A stretch of 11,891 nucleotides of DNA from Candidatus Omnitrophota bacterium. GTDB lineage: Bacteria; Omnitrophota; Gorgyraeia; Aquiviventales; Aquiviventaceae. This document shows, one piece after another, positions 1-5,731 of this stretch; within the stretch, counting starts at the first letter, position 1, and each line of letters begins with the position of its first letter. The position numbers were made by a program, and so were the translations under genes. A model generated the notes under the pieces. The model had not been told where the DNA came from and made no database searches. It saw only the letters and a list, made by a program, of their open reading frames with translations. The stretch covers positions 1 to 11,891 of the forward strand of contig JACQHS010000040.1 of assembly GCA_016198915.1 (NCBI GenBank), written 5' to 3'.

Positions 1-1128
1 CAGCTGCTCGACTTGCTTCGTGAAGTACTCGCTGGTCGCACCCGTGCTGAGCAGTTCCATCAGCTGTTCTCGGCCTACGAGCGTGATATTGTGGTCTTTG
101 GCGACGCGCTGCGCAGGAACCGTAAATGATCCTGACGCCACCAGGAACCCCTGGTCCACGCCCACCTCGCGGCACGCGGCCGCAAACTGTTCGACGGTCC
201 GCTTCTCAAAAAAGCTGCCGTTCCAGACAAACCCGAGGACGGCCTTCGAGCCGTCTTTGGTGATCATGCGCAGGGGGACTGACGGTTGAGCGCGCTCCAC
301 CGCCTTGATCAGCTGGTAGCCCTGCCGCTCACACGCCGGCCAGATCAGCCCGTCAATCAATGTGACGCCTGACGGAAGGCGGCCGCCCGCTACGAGCGGC
401 GGTCCACGCCGAGAAGCCCGCACCCGCCACAAGACGCCGGCGGCCAAGGCCGCCATGGCCACGGTCCACCAGATCGGATGGTCCGACGAACGGCTCGATC
501 GGCCGGAACGAGCGGGGGCCGCGGGACTGCTGCCGGCGGCGGCCGGTGTGGCCGGCCGCTGGGCGTTGGCGGTCGTTCGGGAAGGGACAGCGCGGTCTGG
601 AACCGCATTGTCTAAAGCGCGCTGCATGGCATGAAACCGCTCGCTGACAGGGCGCGGTCCGAGTGCGCCGATGATCGTGCCGCCTTTGAGCGCCACCTCC
701 ATCGTCCGGCTGCCCACGGAGGATGGATGATCAATCGCCACGATGATGCGTCCGGGTTCCGACCTGACGCGGTACGCGTAATGCGCGCTCAAAATAATCT
801 GCAGCGACCGGATCACGCGTGACGGCTGCAGCTCTGTGCCGCTGTGGTACTGGGTGAGAATAGAACGGATCGCCCCGGCCTGCAGCGTGGAACGCTCGGG
901 CAGGCTGCCCATGACGCGCTGCCGGGGAAATTCGATCGTAATCGTGGGCGGCGGCTCCAAAAAGCGCGTGCGGATCTCCACCGGGGTTGTGGAATCCAGC
1001 CGCAGGATCATGACCGTCGTGGACGTGGCCGTGGGGTCCACCGTCTCAGCACAGAAGCCGTGCGCGGCCGAGGCCAGCCACACCCCGGCGGCACACCACC
1101 CCACGGCGAACCGAACGCGGCCGCTCAT
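1..1128 (-). CDS. AMIN domain / TM / Mrr-like nuclease-fold envelope protein (partial, 3' end outside window)
   Basis: I translated this 376-codon frame by hand; it is open from ATG (1126-1128) to the left edge, so the C-terminus is missing. Residues 1-27 look like a signal peptide ending near GFCA. Residues about 34-135 read as an AMIN-type beta domain (VMILRLDSTTPVEI, PPPTITIEFP, YRVRSEPGRIIVAID), a periplasmic module of peptidoglycan and secretin-associated proteins. A Ser/Pro/Ala/Arg-rich linker follows (about 178-217), then one membrane segment (about 219-235) and basic RVRASRR. Residues about 255-360 match the Mrr/restriction-endonuclease-like fold in layout (ACERQGYQL, DQGFLVASGSFTVPAQRVA, ITLVGREQLMELL). 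The usual Q-x-K catalytic strand instead reads VLGFVWNGSFF, with no lysine, so the fold is probably non-catalytic. The start lies 7 bp after the coiled-coil gene with no clear Shine-Dalgarno, which suggests coupling. Role unknown; a membrane sensor or scaffold is inference. Confidence 0.8.
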   Translation of the reverse strand, partial: MSGRVRFAVGWCAAGVWLASAAHGFCAETVDPTATSTTVMILRLDSTTPVEIRTRFLEPPPTITIEFPRQRVMGSLPERSTLQAGAIRSILTQYHSGTELQPSRVIRSLQIILSAHYAYRVRSEPGRIIVAIDHPSSVGSRTMEVALKGGTIIGALGPRPVSERFHAMQRALDNAVPDRAVPSRTTANAQRPATPAAAGSSPAAPARSGRSSRSSDHPIWWTVAMAALAAGVLWRVRASRRGPPLVAGGRLPSGVTLIDGLIWPACERQGYQLIKAVERAQPSVPLRMITKDGSKAVLGFVWNGSFFEKRTVEQFAAACREVGVDQGFLVASGSFTVPAQRVAKDHNITLVGREQLMELLSTGATSEYFTKQVEQL

Positions 1129-1135
1129 GAGCGCA

Positions 1136-1813
1136 TCACAGCAGCTGAACACGGTCATTGACCTGGACCTTGCCGGCATCCCATTCCGGCAGGACCGCCG
1201 CGGCGCAGATCCCTTCTTGGACCCGCTCCACCTTGGCTTTGGCCAACAGCTCGTCGTTGCGCACGATCGTCACCGTATCGCCGATCTTCACCGCATCCCA
1301 CCCTAAATCAATGACGACGAAATCCCACTCCGGATGCACCGAAATCACGCGCCCCTGAAGGGCGGAGGCGATGTCGCTGCTGACCATGATCCGCTCCAGC
1401 TCCACCGCGGCCGACGGGGTCGCCGTCGACGCAGCCTCTATCCCGTGGAGCGCGCCGGAGAGTTCCCCTTGCAGCTGCGCCATCTGTTGTTCTTGAGTCC
1501 TGAGCCGTTGTTGGAGCTCGCGGATCGTCCGGGTTTCCTCCGCGAGCCGGCCGATGGCGCTCTCGAGCTCGGCGTTTTTCTCGGCAACGGCCTTGGAGAG
1601 TTCTTGGCTTCGTTTCCGCTCGGCCGCCAGATCGCCCATGACCCGCTGATGGCTCGACAGGATGCCGCTGATCTGGCGTTCAAGCTGCTGGCGAGCCTCG
1701 ATCGCTTGATGGTAGCGCCGTTCGGCCATCCGACGGCTCAGATGCTCGCCCACCGCCGCCATGGTCACCACGATGCCCAGCACGGCCAACAGGACCCGAC
1801 GCGCCGTGGTCAC
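1136..1813 (-). CDS. Membrane-anchored coiled-coil protein with C-terminal beta domain
   Basis: This is a 225-aa protein. Residues 7-22 form an N-terminal membrane anchor (VLLAVLGIVVTMAAVG). A long, highly charged helical stretch (about 30-120, rich in E, Q, R and L heptads) is a probable coiled coil. The compact C-terminal domain (about 152-225) has alternating beta strands (GRVISVHPEWDFVVIDLG, VKIGDTVTIVR, AKVERVQEGICAAAVL). It resembles the small beta-barrel domain seen in FlgT-C-like and other envelope coiled-coil proteins. The start is GTG (1811-1813), chosen because AGGAGG sits six bases upstream. No enzymatic motif is present. It is the first gene of a two-gene unit with the AMIN/Mrr-fold protein, so both probably act in the cell envelope. 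Precise function is unknown. Confidence 0.82.
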   Translation of the reverse strand: MTTARRVLLAVLGIVVTMAAVGEHLSRRMAERRYHQAIEARQQLERQISGILSSHQRVMGDLAAERKRSQELSKAVAEKNAELESAIGRLAEETRTIRELQQRLRTQEQQMAQLQGELSGALHGIEAASTATPSAAVELERIMVSSDIASALQGRVISVHPEWDFVVIDLGWDAVKIGDTVTIVRNDELLAKAKVERVQEGICAAAVLPEWDAGKVQVNDRVQLL

Positions 1814-1847
1814 AGGAATCCTCCTCTCACCTCGTCATCCGGACAGC

Positions 1848-1880
1848 AAAAAACCCCTCGGGCACTGTGTCCGCGGGGTT
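1848..1880 (-). terminator. Intrinsic terminator upstream of the coiled-coil gene
   Basis: On the minus strand AACCCC-x-CGG pairs with CCG-x-GGGGTT. The stem is about 12 bp with one mismatch (1858 against 1874) and a CTG loop, and a run of six T follows (1853-1848). It lies after the promoter at 1968-1996 and before the Shine-Dalgarno of the gene starting at 1813. It therefore either ends a small RNA or acts as an attenuator. Confidence 0.8.
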
Positions 1881-1961
1881 GAAACGATAGTTGTGCACCC
1901 TGTGTCATCGCGCGACCGGATTCACTGGAATGGTGACACCAACTCGCTCAAGGATGTGCAC
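1848..1961 (-). ncRNA. Candidate structured small RNA or attenuated leader
   Basis: A transcript starting about 7 nt after the -10 box begins with TGTGCAC (1962-1956), which pairs with GTGCACA (1898-1892). The helix extends by CCT/AGG (1953-1951 with 1901-1899) across a two-base bulge. A second helix stacks on it: GTGTCA (1939-1934) with TGACAC (1907-1902), leaving a loop of about 26 nt. The intrinsic terminator hairpin then ends the unit after about 115 nt. I do not recognise a known family; it does not look like SRP RNA, 6S RNA or tmRNA. Because the same strand continues into the coiled-coil gene, it may be a cis-acting leader rather than a free RNA. Confidence 0.45.
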
Positions 1962-1967
1962 ACGCCC

Positions 1968-1996
1968 ACATTAGCAAGTGTCGAAGCGATTGTCAA
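1968..1996 (-). promoter_or_regulatory. Sigma70-type promoter for the structured RNA and coiled-coil operon
   Basis: On the minus strand a consensus TTGACA (1996-1991), a 17-bp spacer and TAATGT (1973-1968) are present. The spacer ends in TGC directly before the -10 box, an extended -10 element. Predicted transcription start is near 1961, with about 148 nt of leader before the GTG at 1813. Confidence 0.85.
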
Positions 1997-2013
1997 GACG
2001 AGTGCTGGGGGCG

Positions 2014-2166
2014 GCCGAGCGCCCACCGCGCTCGGCATTCCGCCCCGACCTCGATGGTCGGGGCTTCAGGAGTTGGCGCCTCCGCCCTGCACCGTACGGT
2101 GCAGGGCTCCGGTCGCCGCCCGCCGCTCCCGTGGAAGGTCGGTCCTCCCTGTTCGGTCGGACCGAC
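2014..2166. repeat. Cluster of four GC-rich hairpins downstream of tRNA-Leu
   Basis: Four inverted repeats follow one another in a region without a convincing gene. They are 2014-2022/2028-2036 (9 bp, loop CCACC), 2042-2050/2056-2064 (9 bp, loop TCGAT), a perfect 24-bp palindrome at 2084-2107, and 2138-2145/2159-2166 (8 bp). None is followed by a T-run, so they are not simple terminators. On the minus strand the second reads GAAGCCCCGACC-loop-GGTCGGGG, a shape like the right-end hairpin of IS200/IS605-family elements. One minus-strand frame there reads EAPTPEAPTIEVG, which would fit a decayed TnpB C-terminus. That identification is a guess. Confidence 0.6.
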
Positions 2167-2187
2167 GTGATTTGAGTCGCGGCTCCC

Positions 2188-2244
2188 TTCAACTCCCGCC
2201 AGCGGAGCTGACGGAAAATAATGGTGCTGGGGGCGGGAGTTGAA
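2188..2244. repeat. 13-bp inverted copy of the tRNA-Leu T-arm sequence
   Basis: The plus strand has TTCAACTCCCGCC at 2188-2200 and its exact reverse complement at 2232-2244, inside the T arm of tRNA-Leu. The arms are 31 bp apart and perfectly complementary, so the tRNA 3' trailer could pair with the T arm of the precursor. Confidence 0.7.
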
Positions 2245-2306
2245 CCCGCACGCCTTTCGGCAATAGGCCCTCAACCTATCGTGTCTGCCAATTCCACCAC
2301 CCCAGC
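2222..2306 (-). tRNA. tRNA-Leu (anticodon GAG)
   Basis: A complete 85-nt class II tRNA. The acceptor stem GCTGGGG pairs with CCCCAGC, followed by discriminator A and an encoded CCA (2224-2222). The anticodon stem ATAGG/CCTAT encloses TTGAGGG, giving anticodon GAG, which reads CUC and CUU leucine codons. The long variable arm is TGCCGAAAGGCG, and the T arm GCGGG-TTCAACT-CCCGC is intact. It lies 47 bp after ilvD on the same strand. No convincing promoter of its own is visible in the heptamer-repeat spacer, so it may be processed from read-through. Confidence 0.96.
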
Positions 2307-2313
2307 ATCAAAA

Positions 2314-2429
2314 GCAGCGACAAGTGACAAGCAACAAGCGACAAGTAAAATACCTACGACTTTCGAGCGGGTTTCATGACACGCGGTCGACGTTTGACAT
2401 GTTGCTTGTCGCGTGTCGCTTGTTGCTGC
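2314..2429. repeat. Inverted heptamer arrays between tRNA-Leu and ilvD
   Basis: 2319-2346 holds four tandem 7-bp units of the form RACAAGY. 2397-2424 holds four degenerate units of the same heptamer on the opposite strand. Taken as arms, 2314-2346 and 2397-2429 are an inverted repeat matching at 27 of 33 positions, with a spacer of 50 bp. The right arm lies inside the 3' end of ilvD and codes part of its C-terminal extension. It could be a MITE-like insertion or a simple-repeat expansion. Confidence 0.75.
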
Positions 2430-4120
2430 CGTAATGGTCCGGTAATCGCCCCTTCTGATGCCGACGACACGAGCTGCGCATACTTGGCCATGACGCCGGA
2501 GGCGTACCGCGGTCTCGGCGCCCGCCACTTCGCGCGGCGCGCCGCGAACTCGGTGGGGGATAATTTCACATCGAGCCGGCGAGTGGAGATGTCAAACGTC
2601 ACCCGATCGCCGTTGCGCAGCAGCGCAATGGGACCGCCGGACGCCGCCTCAGGAGCGACGTGGCCGGCCATGAGGCCGCGCGTGGCACCGGAGAACCGCC
2701 CGTCCGTCAGCAGGGCCACCGACTCACCCAAGCCCTGCCCGACGATGGCGGCGGTCACCGCGAGCATCTCCCGCATACCGGGCCCGCCCTTCGGTCCTTC
2801 ATACCGAACGACCACGACATCGCCCCGCTTGATGTTCCGATGCTGCACCGCGGCAAACGCGGCTTCCTCGCTGTCGAACACGCGGGCCGGGCCCGAGAGC
2901 CGCAGCAGTTCGTGGCCGGTGATTTTCGCCACACAGCCTTCAGGGGCCAGATTGCCGCGCAGGATCACCAACCCCCCGGTCCGCTTCAGCGGCTTCTTCA
3001 CCGGACGGACCACCTGCTGCTCCGGGGTCTCAACGGCGCGCTTGGCCTCCTCGCCGATGGTGCGCCCTGTCACGGTCAGCGCCTGCGGGTGCAGGCAACG
3101 GGCTTCGAGTAATCGCTTCGCCACCAAGGCAATCCCGCCGGCGTGATAGAGATCCGTAGCCACGTAGCGTCCCCAGGGCTTCAGATCCGCCAGGAGCGGC
3201 GTCTTCGCGCTGATGCGGTCAAACGCATCGATGGACAACGGCACCCCGGCCTCCCGCGCGATCGCCAAGAGATGCAGCACGCTGTTGGTGGATCCGCCGG
3301 TGGCCGCGACCGCGGCAATCGCGTTTTCCAGCGCCGGCCGTGTCACGATCCGGTCCGGCGTCAGACGGCGGTTCAGCGCCTTCATCACGATCTGTCCGGT
3401 GTCATAGGCCACCTCGTCCTTGAGCGGGTCCATCGCCGGGACCCCGGCGCTGCCCATGGGGGAGATGCCCAGGATCTCCATCGCCATCGCCATCGTATTG
3501 GCGGTGAACTGTCCGCCGCACGCCCCCGGGCCGGGACAGGCGATATCCTCCAGCCGCCGGAGATCCTGCGCGCTCAGACGACCCGCCGCGCAGGCGCCGA
3601 CGCCCTCGAACACGTCCTGGATCGTCACGTCCCGGCCGTCGAACCGGCCCGGCGCGATCGAGCCGCCGTAGAGCATCAGCGACGGAAGGTTAAGCCGCAC
3701 CAGCGCCATGACGGTGCCGGGAATCGTCTTGTCGCAGCCGGAGAGGGCGACCACGCCGTCGAACAGATGCCCGCGCACGACCAGCTCAATGGAATCCGCC
3801 ACGACTTCGCGGCTGACCAGCGAGGCTTTCATCCCTTCGGTGCCCATCGCGATGCCGTCGGAGACGGCGATGGTGTTGAACTCAATCGGCGTGCCGCCCG
3901 CGGCGCGCACCCCGGCCTTCACCCGTTCTGCCAGGCGCCGCAGATGCACGTTGCACGGCATGACTTCAATCCACGTGTTGGCGATGCCGATGAGCGGCTT
4001 GCGCAAATCTTCATCGGTGAAGCCGACCGCTTTCAGCATCGCCCTCGACGGGGCTCGGTCCATGCCGTCGAGCAGCACGCGGCTGTGTTGTCGTTGATGA
4101 GACGATGGTGGTGTCTTCAT
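2354..4120 (-). CDS. ilvD: Dihydroxy-acid dehydratase
   Basis: Converts 2,3-dihydroxy-isovalerate and -methylvalerate to the 2-keto acids in valine, isoleucine and leucine synthesis, using an Fe-S cluster and Mg2+ in the cytoplasm. The 588-aa protein shows the family signature cysteines: C56 (VMPCNVH), C129 (LSGCDKTIPG) and C201 (GPGACGGQFTANTMA). Other conserved segments are AVSDGIAMGTEGMKASLVSRE, GGSTNSVLHL, YEGPKGGPGMREML and LLTDGRFSGATRG. Normal family similarity seems to end near SSASEGAITG. The last 26 or so residues (after GAITG) are a basic, Gln-rich tail encoded by the heptamer repeat. The start is ATG (4118-4120), two bases after the cobO stop, so translation is probably coupled; an internal Met20 before DRAPSRAML is a possible alternative start. 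Likely transcribed from the cobO promoter. Confidence 0.96.
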   Translation of the reverse strand: MKTPPSSHQRQHSRVLLDGMDRAPSRAMLKAVGFTDEDLRKPLIGIANTWIEVMPCNVHLRRLAERVKAGVRAAGGTPIEFNTIAVSDGIAMGTEGMKASLVSREVVADSIELVVRGHLFDGVVALSGCDKTIPGTVMALVRLNLPSLMLYGGSIAPGRFDGRDVTIQDVFEGVGACAAGRLSAQDLRRLEDIACPGPGACGGQFTANTMAMAMEILGISPMGSAGVPAMDPLKDEVAYDTGQIVMKALNRRLTPDRIVTRPALENAIAAVAATGGSTNSVLHLLAIAREAGVPLSIDAFDRISAKTPLLADLKPWGRYVATDLYHAGGIALVAKRLLEARCLHPQALTVTGRTIGEEAKRAVETPEQQVVRPVKKPLKRTGGLVILRGNLAPEGCVAKITGHELLRLSGPARVFDSEEAAFAAVQHRNIKRGDVVVVRYEGPKGGPGMREMLAVTAAIVGQGLGESVALLTDGRFSGATRGLMAGHVAPEAASGGPIALLRNGDRVTFDISTRRLDVKLSPTEFAARRAKWRAPRPRYASGVMAKYAQLVSSASEGAITGPLRQQQATRDKQHVKRRPRVMKPARKS

Positions 4121-4122
4121 GC

Positions 4123-4680
4123 TTAATAATCAATCCCCACTTGCGCCGGCACCTTTTGCTGCCAGGGATGCTTGATTTCATCCATCGACGTCACGAGGTC
4201 CGCACGGTCAATGATCGCTTGGGGGGCGTTGCGTCCTGTCAGGATGAGGTGCAGCGAGGCAGGCTTGACTGCCAGCAGGTCGAGGACGTCCTCCACGGTG
4301 ACCAGTTGAACGCCGGCATAATCAATGGCGTAGATGATCTCATCGAGGATGATCAAGTCGTAGGCGCCCGAGGAGATCTTCTCCTTCGCCACCCGCAGCG
4401 CCTCCCTGGCGGCCGCCAGATGCTCGTCGAACGGTTTCTGATCCCCCATGTGCTTCACAAACCCCTTGCCCAGCTGGAGGACCTCGAACTGCGGGGCAAG
4501 GCGTTTTCCCATCTGCACCTCGCCAAAGACGACCGGCCAATCGCCCTTGAAGAACTGGATCACGAGCACCCGCCATCCGTGCCCGAGCGCGCGCAGGGCA
4601 GCGCCCAGAGCCGCAGAGGTTTTGCCTTTGCCGTGGCCGGTGTAGACGACGATGAGTCCTCGACGAGGAGCGGCGGACAT
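4123..4680 (-). CDS. cobO: Cob(I)yrinic acid a,c-diamide / cobalamin adenosyltransferase (CobA/CobO/BtuR family)
   Basis: Transfers the adenosyl group from ATP to Co(I) of corrinoids to make adenosylcobalamin forms in the cytoplasm. The 185-aa length is typical of the family. The P-loop GHGKGKTS is at residues 15-22 (YTGHGKGKTSAALG). Family segments follow: VLVIQFFKG, LIILDEIIYAI, LTGRNAP and the C-terminal KHPWQQKVPAQVGIDY. No other cobalamin-pathway gene is in the window, so it may serve salvage or a pathway located elsewhere. It leads a two-gene unit with ilvD, two bases apart. The start has no Shine-Dalgarno, and the promoter -10 lies 12 bp upstream, so the leader should be only about 6 nt. 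Confidence 0.93.
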   Translation of the reverse strand: MSAAPRRGLIVVYTGHGKGKTSAALGAALRALGHGWRVLVIQFFKGDWPVVFGEVQMGKRLAPQFEVLQLGKGFVKHMGDQKPFDEHLAAAREALRVAKEKISSGAYDLIILDEIIYAIDYAGVQLVTVEDVLDLLAVKPASLHLILTGRNAPQAIIDRADLVTSMDEIKHPWQQKVPAQVGIDY

Positions 4681-4692
4681 GAGGGCGATGTC

Positions 4693-4721
4693 AGTCTAGC
4701 AGATGGCCTAGGGAGGGTCAA
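4693..4721 (-). promoter_or_regulatory. Promoter of cobO-ilvD, near-leaderless
   Basis: On the minus strand TTGACC (4721-4716), a 17-bp spacer ending in TGC (extended -10) and TAGACT (4698-4693) are present. Only 12 bases separate the -10 box from the cobO ATG, so the predicted 5' UTR is about 6 nt, too short for a ribosome binding site. Confidence 0.7.
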
Positions 4722-4745
4722 CCCCACCACCTGCCTCCCCTCTCA

Positions 4746-4774
4746 TTGCACCGCCTGGCGGTTGGAGGTATGAT
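4746..4774 (+). promoter_or_regulatory. Promoter of the histidine kinase-phosphorylase operon, leaderless
   Basis: TTGCAC (4746-4751), 17 bp, then TATGAT (4769-4774). Exactly six bases then precede the ATG, placing the predicted transcription start on the A of the start codon. The spacer carries a small inverted repeat, ACCGCC-T-GGCGGT (4750-4762), a possible operator. GGAGG at 4764-4768 would be a poorly spaced Shine-Dalgarno if a start further upstream were used. Confidence 0.65.
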
Positions 4775-4780
4775 ACTGTC

Positions 4781-5731
4781 ATGCAAGCCGCGAAGCCTCG
4801 GGTGAAGACCGCCCGGGATCGTCTCCTGTCGCAGTTCTATATCGCGTTCGCCCTCATGAGCATCATCCCGCTGCTCATCTGCTGCTATCTCATCACGGTG
4901 AAATTCTTCACCCTCTCCATCTTGGAAGGGCTCAACGGGTTCTACTTTCTTCTCGCCGTCGCCTTTTCCATCCTCGGGCTGGTCATCGGACAGCTGCTGC
5001 TGCGCAACGTCGTGCAGCAGCTGGTTCAAGCCAACGTCAAGCTGGAGCAGTTCCACCAGATGCAGGATGCGTTCGTCCATAACGTCACCCATGAGCTCCG
5101 CTCGCCCCTGACCATCATTAAGGGGGCGTTGGACAATCTCGCCGACGGGCTCCACGGGACGCTGACGGCGGATCAATTGGAGCCGCTGATGATGAGCCAG
5201 CGGGAGACGGCGCGCCTCAAGCGGATCGTCGGCGACCTGTTGGATGTCTCGTCGGTGGAGGCGGGCAAACTGCGGCTGGTGCACGCACCGGTCGCTCTCC
5301 AAGACTGCTTGCAGGGGGTGGCCAAATCGTGCGAGGGGTTGGCCAAAGAGCGCGGGTTGAGCGTCACGACCGAGTTGCCCCCTGCGCCGGTCACGATCAT
5401 GGGCGACCGGGACCGGCTGAACCAAGTCTTCATCAACTTAGTGGTCAATGCGATCAAGTTCACCGAGCGCGGAGGCATCCACATCCGCCTGACCGACCAT
5501 GGGGATGCCGCCCAAATCGACATCGCGGATACCGGCCGCGGCATCCCGTCGGAGGACTTGGAACGCATCTTTGATAAGTTTGAGCGGGTCGGTCCGACCC
5601 ACCAAGATGGATCAGGTCTGGGGCTGCCCATCGCCCGCGGCATTGTGGAACTCCACCACGGGCGCATCTGGGCGGAAAGCAGGGTCGGCCAGGGGAGCCG
5701 ATTTGTCGTCAGACTTCCCCACGGCCCGTGA
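4781..5731 (+). CDS. Orphan membrane sensor histidine kinase
   Basis: A 316-aa kinase. Two membrane helices (about 19-40 and 53-74) are joined by a short loop, so there is almost no periplasmic sensor. A helical stretch follows, then the HisKA domain with the phospho-acceptor H104 in the H-box HNVTHELRSPLTIIKG. The HATPase_c domain shows the N box (NQVFINLVVNAIKFT, about 214-228), the G1 box DIADTGRGIP (247-256), the F box IFDKFER and the G2 box GSGLGLPIARGIVE. All catalytic motifs are intact. No response regulator is next to it, so the partner must be elsewhere. The stop overlaps the GTG of the glucan phosphorylase (GTGA), implying co-expression and possibly control of glycogen use; the signal is unknown, but the two-helix layout suggests membrane or intracellular sensing. 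Confidence 0.93.
   Translation: MQAAKPRVKTARDRLLSQFYIAFALMSIIPLLICCYLITVKFFTLSILEGLNGFYFLLAVAFSILGLVIGQLLLRNVVQQLVQANVKLEQFHQMQDAFVHNVTHELRSPLTIIKGALDNLADGLHGTLTADQLEPLMMSQRETARLKRIVGDLLDVSSVEAGKLRLVHAPVALQDCLQGVAKSCEGLAKERGLSVTTELPPAPVTIMGDRDRLNQVFINLVVNAIKFTERGGIHIRLTDHGDAAQIDIADTGRGIPSEDLERIFDKFERVGPTHQDGSGLGLPIARGIVELHHGRIWAESRVGQGSRFVVRLPHGP

Noticed and set aside
1905..1959. 18-codon GTG reading frame in the structured leader (possible leader peptide)
   Set aside because: No Shine-Dalgarno, starts almost at the predicted transcript end, and shows no run of a regulatory amino acid.
2188..2244. Integrase attachment site at tRNA-Leu
   Set aside because: The repeated tRNA segment is inverted and internal to the T arm, not a direct repeat of the 3' end, and no integrase is present.
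1993..2274. 93-aa minus-strand ORF treated as an intact gene
   Set aside because: It begins inside tRNA-Leu and has no ribosome binding site; at most its middle part is a relic of a transposon protein.
2314..2429. Possible CRISPR-like array
   Set aside because: Units are 7 bp, tandem without spacers, and inverted relative to each other; no cas genes are nearby.
3143..4126. 327-aa plus-strand ORF opposite ilvD
   Set aside because: It is antisense to an unmistakable ilvD, has a Arg/His/Gly/Ala-rich composition typical of GC-rich shadow frames and no recognisable domain.
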